Counted from the stretch's first letter, positions 36,276-46,378 are shown. The stretch is 64,000 bases of DNA from Lactococcus garvieae (GCF_016027715.1 NZ_CP065691.1:1149954-1213953), one strand, 5' to 3'. The notes: generated by a model not told the origin, from the letters alone. Made by a program: numbers and translations.

Positions 36276-36719
36276 TTACAGAAGCTCCTCACCAGACTTA
36301 AAGTCATACAGCTTAAAGCCATCATGACTGTTTACTTGCCACACAGGTTTGTTTTTATAGAGGGCCAGTACAATCGAGCGTGTATTATCACTTTTAACTG
36401 TTTCTGCTTTTACACCTTCTGACATATCAACAACCGTTAAGTTCCCACCTTTTTCAGGTATGAGCACCCCGATTTCTTTACCCTGCTCTGTTTTCCCAAG
36501 CAGTGAGTAGTCTGTCGTATCTGTCGTTGCAATATCAAAAGCTGTCGGTGTTTTCAGGTCGGTTTTATCTTTGGCAATCGTTATTGCCGCACGTCTTGCA
36601 GTGCTATAAGGGCTTGTTGCTCTCCAGATAAAAAGGCTTATGGCAATAAATCCTGCCAAAATCACGGTTAAAATACCTATAATAATCTGTGAATGCAGAG
36701 TCATTCGTTTTCTTCTCAT
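36276..36719 (-). CDS. ypmB: YpmB-like membrane-anchored protein (DUF5590)
   Basis: 147 residues. One N-terminal helix (IIIGILTVILAGFIAISLFIW) anchors a small extracytoplasmic PepSY-like domain with SPYSTARRAAITIAKDKTDL and SLLGKTEQGKEIGVLIPE. The order dinG-ypmB-aspB-asnS is the same as in Bacillus subtilis, which supports the name. Function is unknown; such domains may inhibit or sense peptidases. AAGG precedes ATG 36719. It is in one operon with aspC. Confidence 0.75.
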   Translation of the reverse strand: MRRKRMTLHSQIIIGILTVILAGFIAISLFIWRATSPYSTARRAAITIAKDKTDLKTPTAFDIATTDTTDYSLLGKTEQGKEIGVLIPEKGGNLTVVDMSEGVKAETVKSDNTRSIVLALYKNKPVWQVNSHDGFKLYDFKSGEELL

Positions 36720-36763
36720 AGCCTACCTTCCTGTCCTCTAGATAATCTATTTAATTATAGCAA

Positions 36764-36784
36764 AAAAGCAGAGAAAATGCTTTT
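36764..36784 (-). terminator. dinG terminator
   Basis: AAAAGCA / TGCTTTT stem, 7-base loop, TTTTTT tail on the minus strand, between dinG and ypmB. It makes dinG a separate unit. Confidence 0.65.
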
Positions 36785-36855
36785 CTTCAAAAGTCTTCTA
36801 TTCCATAGTATGTAAAAGTGATAGTTTTGATTTTTAACTTCATCTTGGCGGCATA

Positions 36856-39210
36856 TTACAGTAGAAACTCTAAGATTTTATTTACCAATTCGCCGTTTTC
36901 TAATATCTTAATGGGTGCCGACTGTGCAAGGTTTTTTCGCATCCTCTTCGCATAGGACTTCCCAGCCAAGCGATTATCCAGTATCACCACTTGTGAGTAT
37001 TGGTTATGTCTGCGGTTGACCCGTCCTAAAGCTTGTTGCAGTTTCAGAGTGGCCATGGGTACGTTGAAATCATAGAAAGGATTGTTAAAGCGCTTCGCAT
37101 ACTTCTTCGTCAAGATATCATCGGGCGTTGCGAAAGGAAGACGGGGAATCATCAGTACAAGATGATCTTGCTTTTCAAAGTCTACGCCTTCCCAGAAAGA
37201 GGAGAGCCCAAGAAGGATTTGACCTTCGCCCTTATCAAATTTTTTCTTGATTTGGGCTGGGCTGCCATTAATATCTTGTGCCAAAACATCCCAGCCAGCG
37301 GCTGACAGTTGCTCCGCAACAAACGTGAGCGAAACTTTTGAGGTGAAAAGAACGACCACTTGTGGCCCTAACTCCGCAACTTCTGATATCTTATCTGCAA
37401 CATAGTGGGCATAAGGCATCACACCTGTGTTTTTCACATGCGGGCCATCAGAGACAATGATAATCTCTTGATTTTCAGCTGGATGACTGTCAAATTTAAA
37501 GAAACGATAATCCTTAAAGCCTAAGAGTTCTGGAAAGATGGGGTTAGCTTCCGTCAAAGACAAGGTAGCTCCCAACATATAGGTTTTTGTTCCTTCAGGT
37601 ACAAGCTTTTCAAAGTTATAAAAATCCGTACTTGAAGCATAAACCATATCCCCATCACGCCAAATAAAGTTTTCTGCTGGTTCTTCAAAAACTTCAGCTA
37701 AATCTTTTAGGCCAAGCTCTCTTGCATCTAAGGCGATTTTTTTACCATCGAGTTTTTTATTATTCAGCTGGAAAGTCAAGCTCTCTAGCAAACGCTTATT
37801 AAGATGAGAAGACTCTATGTCTACGGTTTCCAGTTGTTCCGAAATTTTGACTGCTTTTTGATTTGCTCTTTCAAGTATCGTAAAGAGTTGCTGTGCTTCA
37901 TCAACCACTAAAACGCGATTTTCTAAGAAAGTTTCGGGAGAGTCGGCCAGTCGTTCAATTAAGTAAGCGTGGTTTACAACTTTAACCTGAGACTTTTGTG
38001 CGGTTTGCTGTGCTTTCAGCCAAAAGTCTTGTTCATAATGCAAGTGCTTGTTGTTCACATAACCGTCATGCGCAATCTGGGCAAAGTAGTCTTCGTTTGT
38101 CATGACTCTGGATAACTCGTCCAGTTCGCCCGTCAAAGTTTCGGTTAGCCACACGAGAATCTTCATCTTGAAAATCTCAAAATTCTTACCCTCAGTATTG
38201 GACAAAAGGAGACGAGAAAATTTCTCCAAAGAGATATAATTTTTTGTTCCTAAAAGTTTAGAGAAGTTGATCCCAAACTTTTCTTTAAGAATCGGCGCTA
38301 CACCATGAATCATCTGATTTTGCAATACTTTTGTTGGTGTTGAAACAACGATTTCGCGTCCCTCTGCAAGCAAAGGGAGAAGGTAAGCATAGGTTTTTCC
38401 GATGCCTGTAGGTGCTTCAATAAAAGAGGGGGAAGTTTGCGAGAGTTCTTCTTTGATTTTCTCCGCAATCTTTTCCTGGTTTTTTCTGACTTTAAGTCCG
38501 AGGTGTGCAATATTTTTGGAAAAAGAATTTGCCAGAGGTTTCTTTCCTTGCTTGATTTTAAGCACACGTGTTGCAATATTATGGACAAGGTGGAGATTTT
38601 TGACTTGTAGCGGTGTATATGTTAGCTGCTCTTTCAAGAATTCCTTTGTCTCGTAAAGCAAACTGTCCGAGTGACGAATAATTTCTTCGAGTACGGCGCG
38701 AGGAAGTTGACGAACTTTTTCTTGCATCTGGATTAATAGTTCCGCTGTTGCAATGGCATCGGATAAAGCTGCGTGTGGCTGATCGTGGTTTAAATCAAGT
38801 CTTTCACTTAAAGCTTCCATCCCATATTTTTCAAAGTTAGGGAAAAGCACTCGCGCTAGCTCAACAGTATCCACCCGAGCCATATCTAGATCCAAACCGA
38901 GGGGGAAAAGGCTTTTCATCAATAAAGAGTAATCAAATCGTGCATTATGGGCAACAAAAATACAGCCTTCTAACTTCTTACGTACTTCATCTGCAACTTC
39001 TGAAAAGTCTGGTGCCTTTGCCAAGCGCTCATCAGACAGTCCAGTAAGGTTAGCAATTCTGGGCAAAAGTGACTCATGTGGATTAACATCTGTCGTATAT
39101 GTATCTACCAGTTCTCCATCCTCGACCAGCGCAATACCAATTTGGATAATTTTATTCTGCGTACTGTGCGCATCGGTGGCTTCCAAATCCACCACAGCAT
39201 ATCGAGTCAT
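36856..39210 (-). CDS. dinG: DinG-type helicase/exonuclease
   Basis: Firmicute DinG: an N-terminal DEDD 3'-5' exonuclease (YAVVDLEATD, then FVAHNARFDYSLL and HAALSDAIAT) is fused to a superfamily 2 helicase-like part with Walker A EAPTGIGKTYAYLLPLL near residue 275, DEAQQL and QALGRVNRR. About 784 residues. No FeS-cluster cysteine set is evident, as in Gram-positive DinG. I chose ATG 39210, with AAAGG upstream; a frame from 39225 is possible. In family studies the Gram-positive protein acts mainly as an exonuclease. Confidence 0.9.
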   Translation of the reverse strand: MTRYAVVDLEATDAHSTQNKIIQIGIALVEDGELVDTYTTDVNPHESLLPRIANLTGLSDERLAKAPDFSEVADEVRKKLEGCIFVAHNARFDYSLLMKSLFPLGLDLDMARVDTVELARVLFPNFEKYGMEALSERLDLNHDQPHAALSDAIATAELLIQMQEKVRQLPRAVLEEIIRHSDSLLYETKEFLKEQLTYTPLQVKNLHLVHNIATRVLKIKQGKKPLANSFSKNIAHLGLKVRKNQEKIAEKIKEELSQTSPSFIEAPTGIGKTYAYLLPLLAEGREIVVSTPTKVLQNQMIHGVAPILKEKFGINFSKLLGTKNYISLEKFSRLLLSNTEGKNFEIFKMKILVWLTETLTGELDELSRVMTNEDYFAQIAHDGYVNNKHLHYEQDFWLKAQQTAQKSQVKVVNHAYLIERLADSPETFLENRVLVVDEAQQLFTILERANQKAVKISEQLETVDIESSHLNKRLLESLTFQLNNKKLDGKKIALDARELGLKDLAEVFEEPAENFIWRDGDMVYASSTDFYNFEKLVPEGTKTYMLGATLSLTEANPIFPELLGFKDYRFFKFDSHPAENQEIIIVSDGPHVKNTGVMPYAHYVADKISEVAELGPQVVVLFTSKVSLTFVAEQLSAAGWDVLAQDINGSPAQIKKKFDKGEGQILLGLSSFWEGVDFEKQDHLVLMIPRLPFATPDDILTKKYAKRFNNPFYDFNVPMATLKLQQALGRVNRRHNQYSQVVILDNRLAGKSYAKRMRKNLAQSAPIKILENGELVNKILEFLL

Positions 39211-39378
39211 TTTTTTACCTTTCATTTTCTATTTATTCTTAAACCTGTTTTACTTTTCTTCAGGTAAAAATATATCTTTCTAATTATATCATAAACCACA
39301 AAAGTAGTTTTTCTTTTACAAATAGCTCAAATTAGAGTAAAATTAGAGTATAGTAAAAAACAGAAAAGGAGTTCCATT

Positions 39379-39816
39379 ATGCTTGATAATTACAAAAAAA
39401 TCCTTGTTGGTCTTGACGGTTCTGTCGAATCAACAAAGGCCTTTGACAAGGCTGTTGCCACTGCCCTTCGTAACGAAGCCGAGTTAGTCATCGCTAACGT
39501 TATTGATTTGCGTGCCTTCCAATCTATCTCTGCTTACGATTCTGTCGTTGCTGATGATACACACAAAGGTGCCGAAAACCTCATTAATGACTTTGCTAAT
39601 GAAGCAAAAGCTGCTGGCGTTAAGACAGTAACAACTCGTGTCGAATTTGGGTCACCAAAAGTTATGTTGGGTCAAACACTTCCAAAAGAAGAAAACATTG
39701 ACCTTATCGTTCTCGGTGCTACTGGTCTAAGCTATATTGAACGTATCTTTATCGGTTCTGTTGCTGATTACATCATTAAAAATGCACCATGTGACACTCT
39801 CGTTGTTCGTAAATAA
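39379..39816 (+). CDS. Universal stress protein UspA family
   Basis: 145 residues, ATP-binding type. The nucleotide motif G-2X-G-9X-G-S is present as GATGLSYIERIFIGS near residue 115, and the strand ILVGLDGS opens the protein. AAAAGGAG lies 6 bases before ATG 39379. Upstream, TATAGT (39349-39354) may be the -10; it is part of a tandem AATTAGAGTA repeat (39330-39350). It is monocistronic, with its own terminator, and codon use looks like that of a well-expressed gene. Confidence 0.92.
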   Translation: MLDNYKKILVGLDGSVESTKAFDKAVATALRNEAELVIANVIDLRAFQSISAYDSVVADDTHKGAENLINDFANEAKAAGVKTVTTRVEFGSPKVMLGQTLPKEENIDLIVLGATGLSYIERIFIGSVADYIIKNAPCDTLVVRK

Positions 39817-39830
39817 TCGCCATATTTTGT

Positions 39831-39851
39831 CCTCTCTTTTGAGAGGTTTTT
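39831..39851 (+). terminator. usp terminator
   Basis: CCTCTC TTTT GAGAGG followed by TTTTTC, 14 bp after the usp stop. Confidence 0.8.
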
Positions 39852-39858
39852 CTTTTTA

Positions 39859-39890
39859 AAAAAATACTGCTTATCACCGCAGTATTTTTT
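39859..39890 (-). terminator. Terminator of the MprF-like gene (bidirectional)
   Basis: 12-bp perfect stem AAAAAATACTGC / GCAGTATTTTTT with an 8-base loop. It overlaps the stop of the minus-strand gene and has T-runs on both sides. Confidence 0.85.
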
Positions 39891-41581
39891 TATTTTTCAA
39901 TCTTTGTGCGTAATTTTTCCAAAATTAATTTATTAATTCCTTTTGGATTTTGGGCTTTTAACATCGCATAAGCATAACTAAAGCTAAAAGGTTTAGGCGC
40001 ATAAGCTATATAACGTGCCTGCCAGTCACTCGGATTCCACTTTTTCTTGGCTTGATAAAGGCCTTTGAAGCCGTAAACGCCATTCATATTTTCATAGATA
40101 AACTGGAAGAGTTGGGTTGTAACCTTGCTGCTGTCTTCCTCATCTTTAATATTTGCCAAAGGGCAGAGGCCAAGATTTCCCCATGTTACACCCTCATCTC
40201 GCATGGTTTCAAATGCCTGCAACAGGCAAAGTTCCATAGAACCATTGGGTACGTCAGTTCGGCGACGCGTCACATCCGCCATATAACCTGTTTGGCTCCC
40301 CTCAGCATAAGGTACAAAAATTACAAAAGCCAGCATTCTACCTGAAGCGTCTCGACTATAAAAGTATCGTCTCCCGAGTGGATTTTCCAAAGCTAAGCCC
40401 CCAAGCATGAAACCTAATTCTGGGCCTTTTGAACCAAACCACTCCTCAGAAATCTCTTGAATCTCTTCTTCGATTTCGGCATTGCGATATTCATTCGGTT
40501 TGTATTCATCCACTGTTATTCCGAGGCGACGTGCATGATTGATATTGGCACGTACCTTAGCGGTTTTCTTGCCTTTAAGACTGAAGTCTTCTAATTTTAG
40601 GCAAGCATCTTCCCCAATCTTAATCATGGCAAACCCATAGGCTTCATAAGCAGATCTCATCGTCTCCGTAATATCCATGAAGAGGATTTTCCAACCATTG
40701 CGTCGAGAAAAATGTACCAGTTCCCCCATAAAACGAGCAGCATCCTTAGGGTCACAAACGATATCCCCACAGCCGACCAAAACATTATTTACGACAGTAT
40801 ATGCGAGCATCCCTTCCACTGTTACACTGAAAAAATAAGATTTCTCACCATCAATGGTCATATAAGCCATTGGGTTTTGACCATATTTTTGGACAAGTGC
40901 CACAGCTTTTTCTTTTTCTCGCCCACTCAATATCGGATAATAAACAAGTGGTTTCAAAATATAATAAAGAGCGAGGAGGACACAAATCCAAGTAATAATA
41001 ATCAAGCCAACAATGTAAAAACCATGCACATGTGAATTAAAATGAGCTTGCCCTATATCCATAGTAAACAGAAAATGTAAGGACTGCTTAAAGATTGAAT
41101 AGACGTCTGGATTTCCTAAATAATCCCGTCTCAAAAAGCTCAAACTTAATAATGTATTGAACAAAGCTAATACCAGAGGAATAATTCCTAAAAATATCGC
41201 CTTCTTCGCATAATTCCGATCTATGGTCCGACTAAAATCACGATAAGTTACTCCAAGAATAACAAGAATTATTAAGGAAAGAATTGAACCAATACTAAAA
41301 AAGTTTTGGGTCGAAATAAAGTTCAAACGTAAAATTACAAACTGAACGATAACCGTGATAACCCACGCCGATCGCACCCGTCTGTAAAGATTGAGAGAGA
41401 CTAAAAGACCTAATAAACCAAGAGCAAAGCCTAGGATGTAATGTGGCAGGAAACCATAGGAGGAAAAGTATTCTCTCAAGGCCGGTGAGCGATGCAAGTA
41501 AAAGGCTGATATGGCCCCAATATCAATCACAACCGACAAAAAGATAGCCAAATTTTGTGCAAAAATGCGTAATCTATACAT
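39890..41581 (-). CDS. Short MprF-like membrane protein with DUF2156 (lysyltransferase-type) domain
   Basis: 563 residues. About six membrane helices in the first ~220 residues are followed by a cytoplasmic DUF2156 domain (dual GNAT fold, as in MprF). The domain shows YMTIDGEKSYFFSV, LVGCGDIVCDP, KTAKVRANINHARRLG, and LLQAFETMRDEGVTWGNLGL. Full MprF proteins have ~14 helices and about 850 residues, so the flippase part is largely missing here. It may aminoacylate phosphatidylglycerol or another lipid; the substrate is not provable. AAGGAAAG precedes ATG 41581. Confidence 0.75.
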   Translation of the reverse strand: MYRLRIFAQNLAIFLSVVIDIGAISAFYLHRSPALREYFSSYGFLPHYILGFALGLLGLLVSLNLYRRVRSAWVITVIVQFVILRLNFISTQNFFSIGSILSLIILVILGVTYRDFSRTIDRNYAKKAIFLGIIPLVLALFNTLLSLSFLRRDYLGNPDVYSIFKQSLHFLFTMDIGQAHFNSHVHGFYIVGLIIITWICVLLALYYILKPLVYYPILSGREKEKAVALVQKYGQNPMAYMTIDGEKSYFFSVTVEGMLAYTVVNNVLVGCGDIVCDPKDAARFMGELVHFSRRNGWKILFMDITETMRSAYEAYGFAMIKIGEDACLKLEDFSLKGKKTAKVRANINHARRLGITVDEYKPNEYRNAEIEEEIQEISEEWFGSKGPELGFMLGGLALENPLGRRYFYSRDASGRMLAFVIFVPYAEGSQTGYMADVTRRRTDVPNGSMELCLLQAFETMRDEGVTWGNLGLCPLANIKDEEDSSKVTTQLFQFIYENMNGVYGFKGLYQAKKKWNPSDWQARYIAYAPKPFSFSYAYAMLKAQNPKGINKLILEKLRTKIEK

Positions 41582-41622
41582 GAATAATTCTTTCCTTCAC
41601 TAAAACTTTTGGGACAAAAATA

Positions 41623-42540
41623 TCATAGCATATCCTTTTTGCGCAGAGCCCAAACGACAATACCACAAAATATCAAGGTCAAGCTTAATATTGCCCACAT
41701 CACCCAGCTGATTTGCTGACCTGGTATGGGGACGTTCATTCCATAAAACCCGACAACAACACCAGGAATACCAAGTACGAAGGTTGCGGAAGTCATGATT
41801 TTCATGACAATATTCAAGTTGTTCGACACAATATTTGAGAACAAGTCGCGCAGGTTTTGGAGCAACTTAAGTTGAATACGGGTTTCTGTATAAGCCTGAT
41901 CCGTTTCAATATAGATATCGTAAATCTTATCCGCAAAGCCATCTTCATCTTCTTCACGCAGATAATCAATGAATTTTTTTAAAACTTCAAGATTATTGTT
42001 CAAGGCGTCTTCAAAATAAATAAGACTGGCTTGAATACCAATCATGTCCACAATTTGGTCATTCTTAGTCGAATTCTTGATGCCTACTTCAAGACGGCGG
42101 CGACGAAGACGGAACTCACGCAAATAGTCGTGGAAATCATGTGTCATCTGGTACATCACTTGATAAATAATTTCATGTTTATAGCGCGTAGCACTGTATT
42201 CACGACCAAAAATGTGCTCCCCCTTGATGTCATGATTTAAGGCTAAAATGACAGCTTCATTTTTTGTCCAAATCAAAGAATAAGGGAAAGTTCCTACCTC
42301 TCCGTAGCTCGATGAAGCTGGATATTGTAAAAGGATTAGATTATTATCAATATCATCCGTTTCAAAACGGGCATTTTCATAATCATCGAGAATGCCGCTA
42401 AGGTAGTCAAAAGGCAGTTGAAAGTACTCCGAGACGCTTCCGATTTCTTCGCGTGTCGGATTAAGTACATATGTAAAATTTCTCATCTCTGCCGTAGAGA
42501 CCAGCCGTTGTTCAGCTGACAGTTCATAGTTTTTAATCAT
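41623..42540 (-). CDS. CorA-family magnesium/cation transporter
   Basis: 305 residues. A long cytoplasmic alpha/beta funnel domain is followed by two C-terminal helices. The pore signature is FYGMNVPIPG (GMN, about residue 270) after SATFVLGIPGVVVG, and the second helix is WVMWAILSLTLIFCGIVVWA. Transports Mg2+ or related divalent ions across the membrane as a pentamer. There is no ribosome site: an extended -10 (TGATAGAAT) ends 6 bases before the ATG, so a leaderless mRNA is predicted. Confidence 0.9.
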   Translation of the reverse strand: MIKNYELSAEQRLVSTAEMRNFTYVLNPTREEIGSVSEYFQLPFDYLSGILDDYENARFETDDIDNNLILLQYPASSSYGEVGTFPYSLIWTKNEAVILALNHDIKGEHIFGREYSATRYKHEIIYQVMYQMTHDFHDYLREFRLRRRRLEVGIKNSTKNDQIVDMIGIQASLIYFEDALNNNLEVLKKFIDYLREEDEDGFADKIYDIYIETDQAYTETRIQLKLLQNLRDLFSNIVSNNLNIVMKIMTSATFVLGIPGVVVGFYGMNVPIPGQQISWVMWAILSLTLIFCGIVVWALRKKDML

Positions 42541-42546
42541 AATTAT

Positions 42547-42555
42547 ATTCTATCA
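42547..42555 (-). promoter_or_regulatory. Extended -10 promoter giving a leaderless corA mRNA
   Basis: TGATAGAAT, then ATAATT, then ATG at 42540. The geometry is the same as at the HAD, menG and GNAT genes. No -35 is evident. Confidence 0.5.
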
Positions 42556-42784
42556 GAAATCCCATTATTATTGTTCCTCAAACTTCTCTAAACACCCTAA
42601 TTAACACATTGGAATACTTTTCTTCCCAAAGCTAAAACAAATTATTTCCTTAGGCTTCTTTCATATCTTCATTTTTGCCTAGCTTTCAAAATATGGGTTC
42701 TTTGCTTTCAGCCAGTTTTTGGTCACCTTTTCCAGCATATTTTATCCGTATAGCCACACCTCACTTTATGAAAGTCTAAAAATA

Positions 42785-42812
42785 AAATAGAGAAAATTGC
42801 TTTTCTCTATTT
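42785..42812 (-). terminator. Terminator of the WxL cluster
   Basis: Perfect 12-bp stem AAATAGAGAAAA / TTTTCTCTATTT with a 4-base loop, then TTTATTTTT on the minus strand. The 230 bp between it and the corA promoter show no gene. Confidence 0.8.
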
Positions 42813-42882
42813 CGCATTCTGTTATTAATTTTATATAAAATATTTATCAAACTTATTCATCAATAAATTATAATATTTTACA

Positions 42883-45800
42883 TCATGGTGTATTAGATAC
42901 AGTCCACAATATTTCCCCTTTATATACAACATTGTCACCATACCACTTGGAAATTTGCTTATTGGCAAGTGTATCCAGATAAAAGCCCTTCTCTCCTTCA
43001 TTGCTATTAGTCATTGCTTCAACCAACTCATTTGAGCCTGACGTCTGTTGATAAACTGTAGCAGATGTGTCATCTGTAAGTAGCGTATCATTACTTTGTG
43101 TATCTACAAAGTGCAAGGAACCAGATAACTCCAGCTGAGGAATGATTACTCCTGTATTCTCTCCATATCCGATGAGCGGTGAAGATTGTTGTACCTTTAA
43201 TGTCCAAGCCGTTGGCGTTGTTCTGCTATCAATAACATACACACTTTTTTCCATACTCCCTTTATAAGTGGAGGATTTCCCCGAAATTTCATGGTTGCCG
43301 AAGTCGATCGTTGAGGGGACCCTCAAAGAGAGTGTTCCGTTATAACTCATGTGAATCTCATAGACACTGTTGCCAGCTAAATAATAAGGCTGAGAAGCAA
43401 CCAAATCCGATAATTTTTCCGCAGCAATTTGATTATTCATTTCTCCTGCTGTACTAATTATCGTATTGCCCGGCCCACTTAGCGATGTGACATTCCAGTT
43501 ATCATATGTTGAGCTCGTTATATCAAGTACTCCCCCTCCACTCGTTAAAGTCGTAAGTGCCTTCTCGATATCAGACTGCAGTATCGGCTCTCCTACTGAT
43601 CCCTCACCCAAAACAAAGTTCTGTTCATCAGGAATTACCGTGCCACTGGGTGTTTGTGAATTATCCATTTTAATAGCTATGGAGGCAGTTTTACTCTCGG
43701 CTCTTAGATAGATTGTAAAACTATTTGTAGACTGTGAACTATCTTCAAAATAAGGATTGGCTTCTAAAGCCGCTTGCACGGCTGTTTTCCCAGAAACAGT
43801 ATCATCCGTATATTTAATATGATCTGGCCCAACTACTGTGTCGACCGTATATCCCGTTGGAATCGTTTTGCTTAAGTCAAAATATAAACTTCCTCCAGTT
43901 AACCCATTCAACGCTTGTGTAGGAGGCAAACTAGAAGCAATACCTAATGTGCCCTTGCTTTCGTCGATAACAGGGGTAGGATTTCCCTCCGAATCCACCA
44001 CTGGATTCCCCTCTTCATCTGTTCCTGGAGTACCAGCATTGTACTTAAATTCTATCTCACCAGTTTGTGGCAGTGCTGAAACTAAAAAGGTGAACGAACT
44101 TTCAGTACCAAAAACGGGAGTATTCATAGTAGAATCTGTGTAAGTTGCAGGGTTCATAAATATATATGGAAAATATTTATTCAGGAAAACACTCGGAAGA
44201 GTGAGGTTTTCTGATGGCCCATAGTGAGTCCCCGTGGCATCTGATATCTGGGAAACTTCATATCCTGCAGGTAATTCAGCAACTCCCGGATCTGTTATCG
44301 GCAGACCCGTAACACCTTCCTGAGTGGGAACTGTCGGGAGGGTTGGCAGAGCCGCTATCCCCTCGTTACCATTGTAACCTGGGGTGTTGTTGTCATATTG
44401 GTATTTCCATGTAGCACTGTGTTGATCTGGAGATAAGATAACCAAAAACTTATTGGGTACACCAACAAAGTCTTTATTTCCTGGGTCAATTAAAGGGTTG
44501 TCAGCCAGAGCATAAGCAAGCGCACTAGAATAACCTGCTGTGATAGCACTTTCTGTCGTGTATACTTTCCCGCCTGAGGTCAGAACCTGAAGAACACTGT
44601 AGCCTACAGGCATATTGCTCACTTGGGGCATTGGTGCAACAGCATCGGTGTAAGCTGAAGTTGAAGTATATGTAGGTAGAGGGCTGGCAAAACCTGGGGT
44701 AGTCGGAGTCACCGAGGGTAGCGCCACTTCAATATTATTAGGTTCAACTGTACCCACGATTGAAGTTCCGGGTGTTCCAGCTAAATAACCCGTAGCAAAA
44801 GATGCTTCTTGCATTGTGGGGGTATAGAAAATATTAATCTGATTCGGATTAGCAAGATTGTCAAAGTTTGAAACAGTTATTCCATTATTAGTACCTGCTG
44901 AGCCGTTAGGATCATTTACTCCATCTCCTGTCAGAGTACCTGTAGACTCATCAAATACTCCACCATAAGTAATTTTTTCAAAAGTATAACCTGTAAGCGC
45001 ATTGAAAGTTGCATTAGTTGGAGCTGTAAATTCATACTTCCCCGGAAGACCAGATGTTGAACTTCCTGTCTTTGTTGGAGACAATACATTCACAATATCA
45101 CCGACATTCGCTTTAATAGGAGTAGTTTCAGAACTTGAGATTTTTTTACCTGTTACAGAGTTTATATAGTTTACTTTAACATCTTTTTGTCCTCTGTTAC
45201 CGTTAATAAGACTGCTGTTATTTGAAAATGATAAACTTCCATAGTTTCCACCTGTAGCCCCTATCGCTCCGACTGAGATTGTGCGTGGAATAGTTACGGA
45301 TGTCTGCGTAATAGTAACTGGATTTCCTGTAGCGATGCCATCCGCGGACATTCCTTGTACTGTTAAGCTCAGCGTTCCTGTATAGCTTTTCTCATCAGCA
45401 GACGCGACTGGATTTGACCATGTTAAAGTCATGGTATCATCCTGAGTACTAAAGTTTCCGAATAATGTAAAATAACTCGTATCAGGTCCAACCGCATTGG
45501 GGTAGCCTAAGTTTACACCTACCCCAGTAGTGGTTGTGCTCCCTTTACCATACACAAGTTCTCCAGCCGTGCCCACTGAAGCATCACCTGAGATAATAGA
45601 AGCTCCAGAAGCATCCCTTGTTGTTCTTATTGAAATGGCTGGCGATGAGCCTGAGACTCCTGTACCTGAACCATTATAAATCCCGTCAATGGCACTCTTA
45701 TCCGCATCGGCAGCGGTCCCTGATGTCGGAGAATTATAGTAGAGGTCACGCCCAGCAAAAATAGAGCCACTCAATCCCCCAATCCCTAGACCTGGTCCAG

Positions 45801-46314
45801 TCGGATAAATAACTGGTTTAGCCGAGTTAGAGTTTCCAGTATATTTAGTAGCATTCGAATTAATCTGATTAATTGATTCGGGAGTCAAAATAAATCCGTT
45901 TGAATCCCCAGAATCTTTGTAATTCGCACCAGAAGAGGCCGTCCTAAAGTAACCTGAGATAGAGAACGGTTGGGAAGCATCCATCGCACCTTTAAAGATA
46001 GCATAGCCAGCTTGGTTTGTTCCGTTTGTAGCCATCCCAAACCAGTTTGTACCAGGTACATTTTCTTGGGTCGTGCCTAAAGCAAGCCAAGTCCCCATAC
46101 TGTGAATAGTGCTTATAGGTAGATCTGAATAATTGTGATCGCCTGTATCTGATGTAACACCAGGAACCAGGACTTCATTAGTTGAATTTGTATCCGCCTT
46201 TGCAGGATGGTCAGGGAATACTAGAGTTGAGATTGACAACGAAGCACTTAACAAAAGTAGTGTAGATGTTGTTATATTTATTGACTTTTTGAGTAAGTTT
46301 TGTACTTTAGCCAT
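42883..46314 (-). CDS. Large secreted WxL-domain surface protein with lectin-like and MucBP-like regions
   Basis: 1143 residues. Signal peptide with cleavage after AKA near residue 40. Residues ~45-370 look like an L-type lectin-like beta sandwich (WLALGTTQENVPGTNWFG, YAIFKGAMDASQPFSISGYF). A MucBP-like domain follows (KVNYINSVTGKKISSSE). Several ~140-residue repeats then start with patterns such as YQYDNNTPG and FKYNAGTPG. The C-terminal WxL domain binds peptidoglycan non-covalently; WTLKVQQ is its first motif. The second is WTVSNTP at the very end, so WxV instead of WxL. It is the last gene of the cluster. Confidence 0.82.
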   Translation of the reverse strand: MAKVQNLLKKSINITTSTLLLLSASLSISTLVFPDHPAKADTNSTNEVLVPGVTSDTGDHNYSDLPISTIHSMGTWLALGTTQENVPGTNWFGMATNGTNQAGYAIFKGAMDASQPFSISGYFRTASSGANYKDSGDSNGFILTPESINQINSNATKYTGNSNSAKPVIYPTGPGLGIGGLSGSIFAGRDLYYNSPTSGTAADADKSAIDGIYNGSGTGVSGSSPAISIRTTRDASGASIISGDASVGTAGELVYGKGSTTTTGVGVNLGYPNAVGPDTSYFTLFGNFSTQDDTMTLTWSNPVASADEKSYTGTLSLTVQGMSADGIATGNPVTITQTSVTIPRTISVGAIGATGGNYGSLSFSNNSSLINGNRGQKDVKVNYINSVTGKKISSSETTPIKANVGDIVNVLSPTKTGSSTSGLPGKYEFTAPTNATFNALTGYTFEKITYGGVFDESTGTLTGDGVNDPNGSAGTNNGITVSNFDNLANPNQINIFYTPTMQEASFATGYLAGTPGTSIVGTVEPNNIEVALPSVTPTTPGFASPLPTYTSTSAYTDAVAPMPQVSNMPVGYSVLQVLTSGGKVYTTESAITAGYSSALAYALADNPLIDPGNKDFVGVPNKFLVILSPDQHSATWKYQYDNNTPGYNGNEGIAALPTLPTVPTQEGVTGLPITDPGVAELPAGYEVSQISDATGTHYGPSENLTLPSVFLNKYFPYIFMNPATYTDSTMNTPVFGTESSFTFLVSALPQTGEIEFKYNAGTPGTDEEGNPVVDSEGNPTPVIDESKGTLGIASSLPPTQALNGLTGGSLYFDLSKTIPTGYTVDTVVGPDHIKYTDDTVSGKTAVQAALEANPYFEDSSQSTNSFTIYLRAESKTASIAIKMDNSQTPSGTVIPDEQNFVLGEGSVGEPILQSDIEKALTTLTSGGGVLDITSSTYDNWNVTSLSGPGNTIISTAGEMNNQIAAEKLSDLVASQPYYLAGNSVYEIHMSYNGTLSLRVPSTIDFGNHEISGKSSTYKGSMEKSVYVIDSRTTPTAWTLKVQQSSPLIGYGENTGVIIPQLELSGSLHFVDTQSNDTLLTDDTSATVYQQTSGSNELVEAMTNSNEGEKGFYLDTLANKQISKWYGDNVVYKGEILWTVSNTP

Positions 46315-46378
46315 TAATATCTCCTCTCAAATCATGAATGCTCCTCTTTAATCCGAGAAGCATTGATTTATATTGTAA

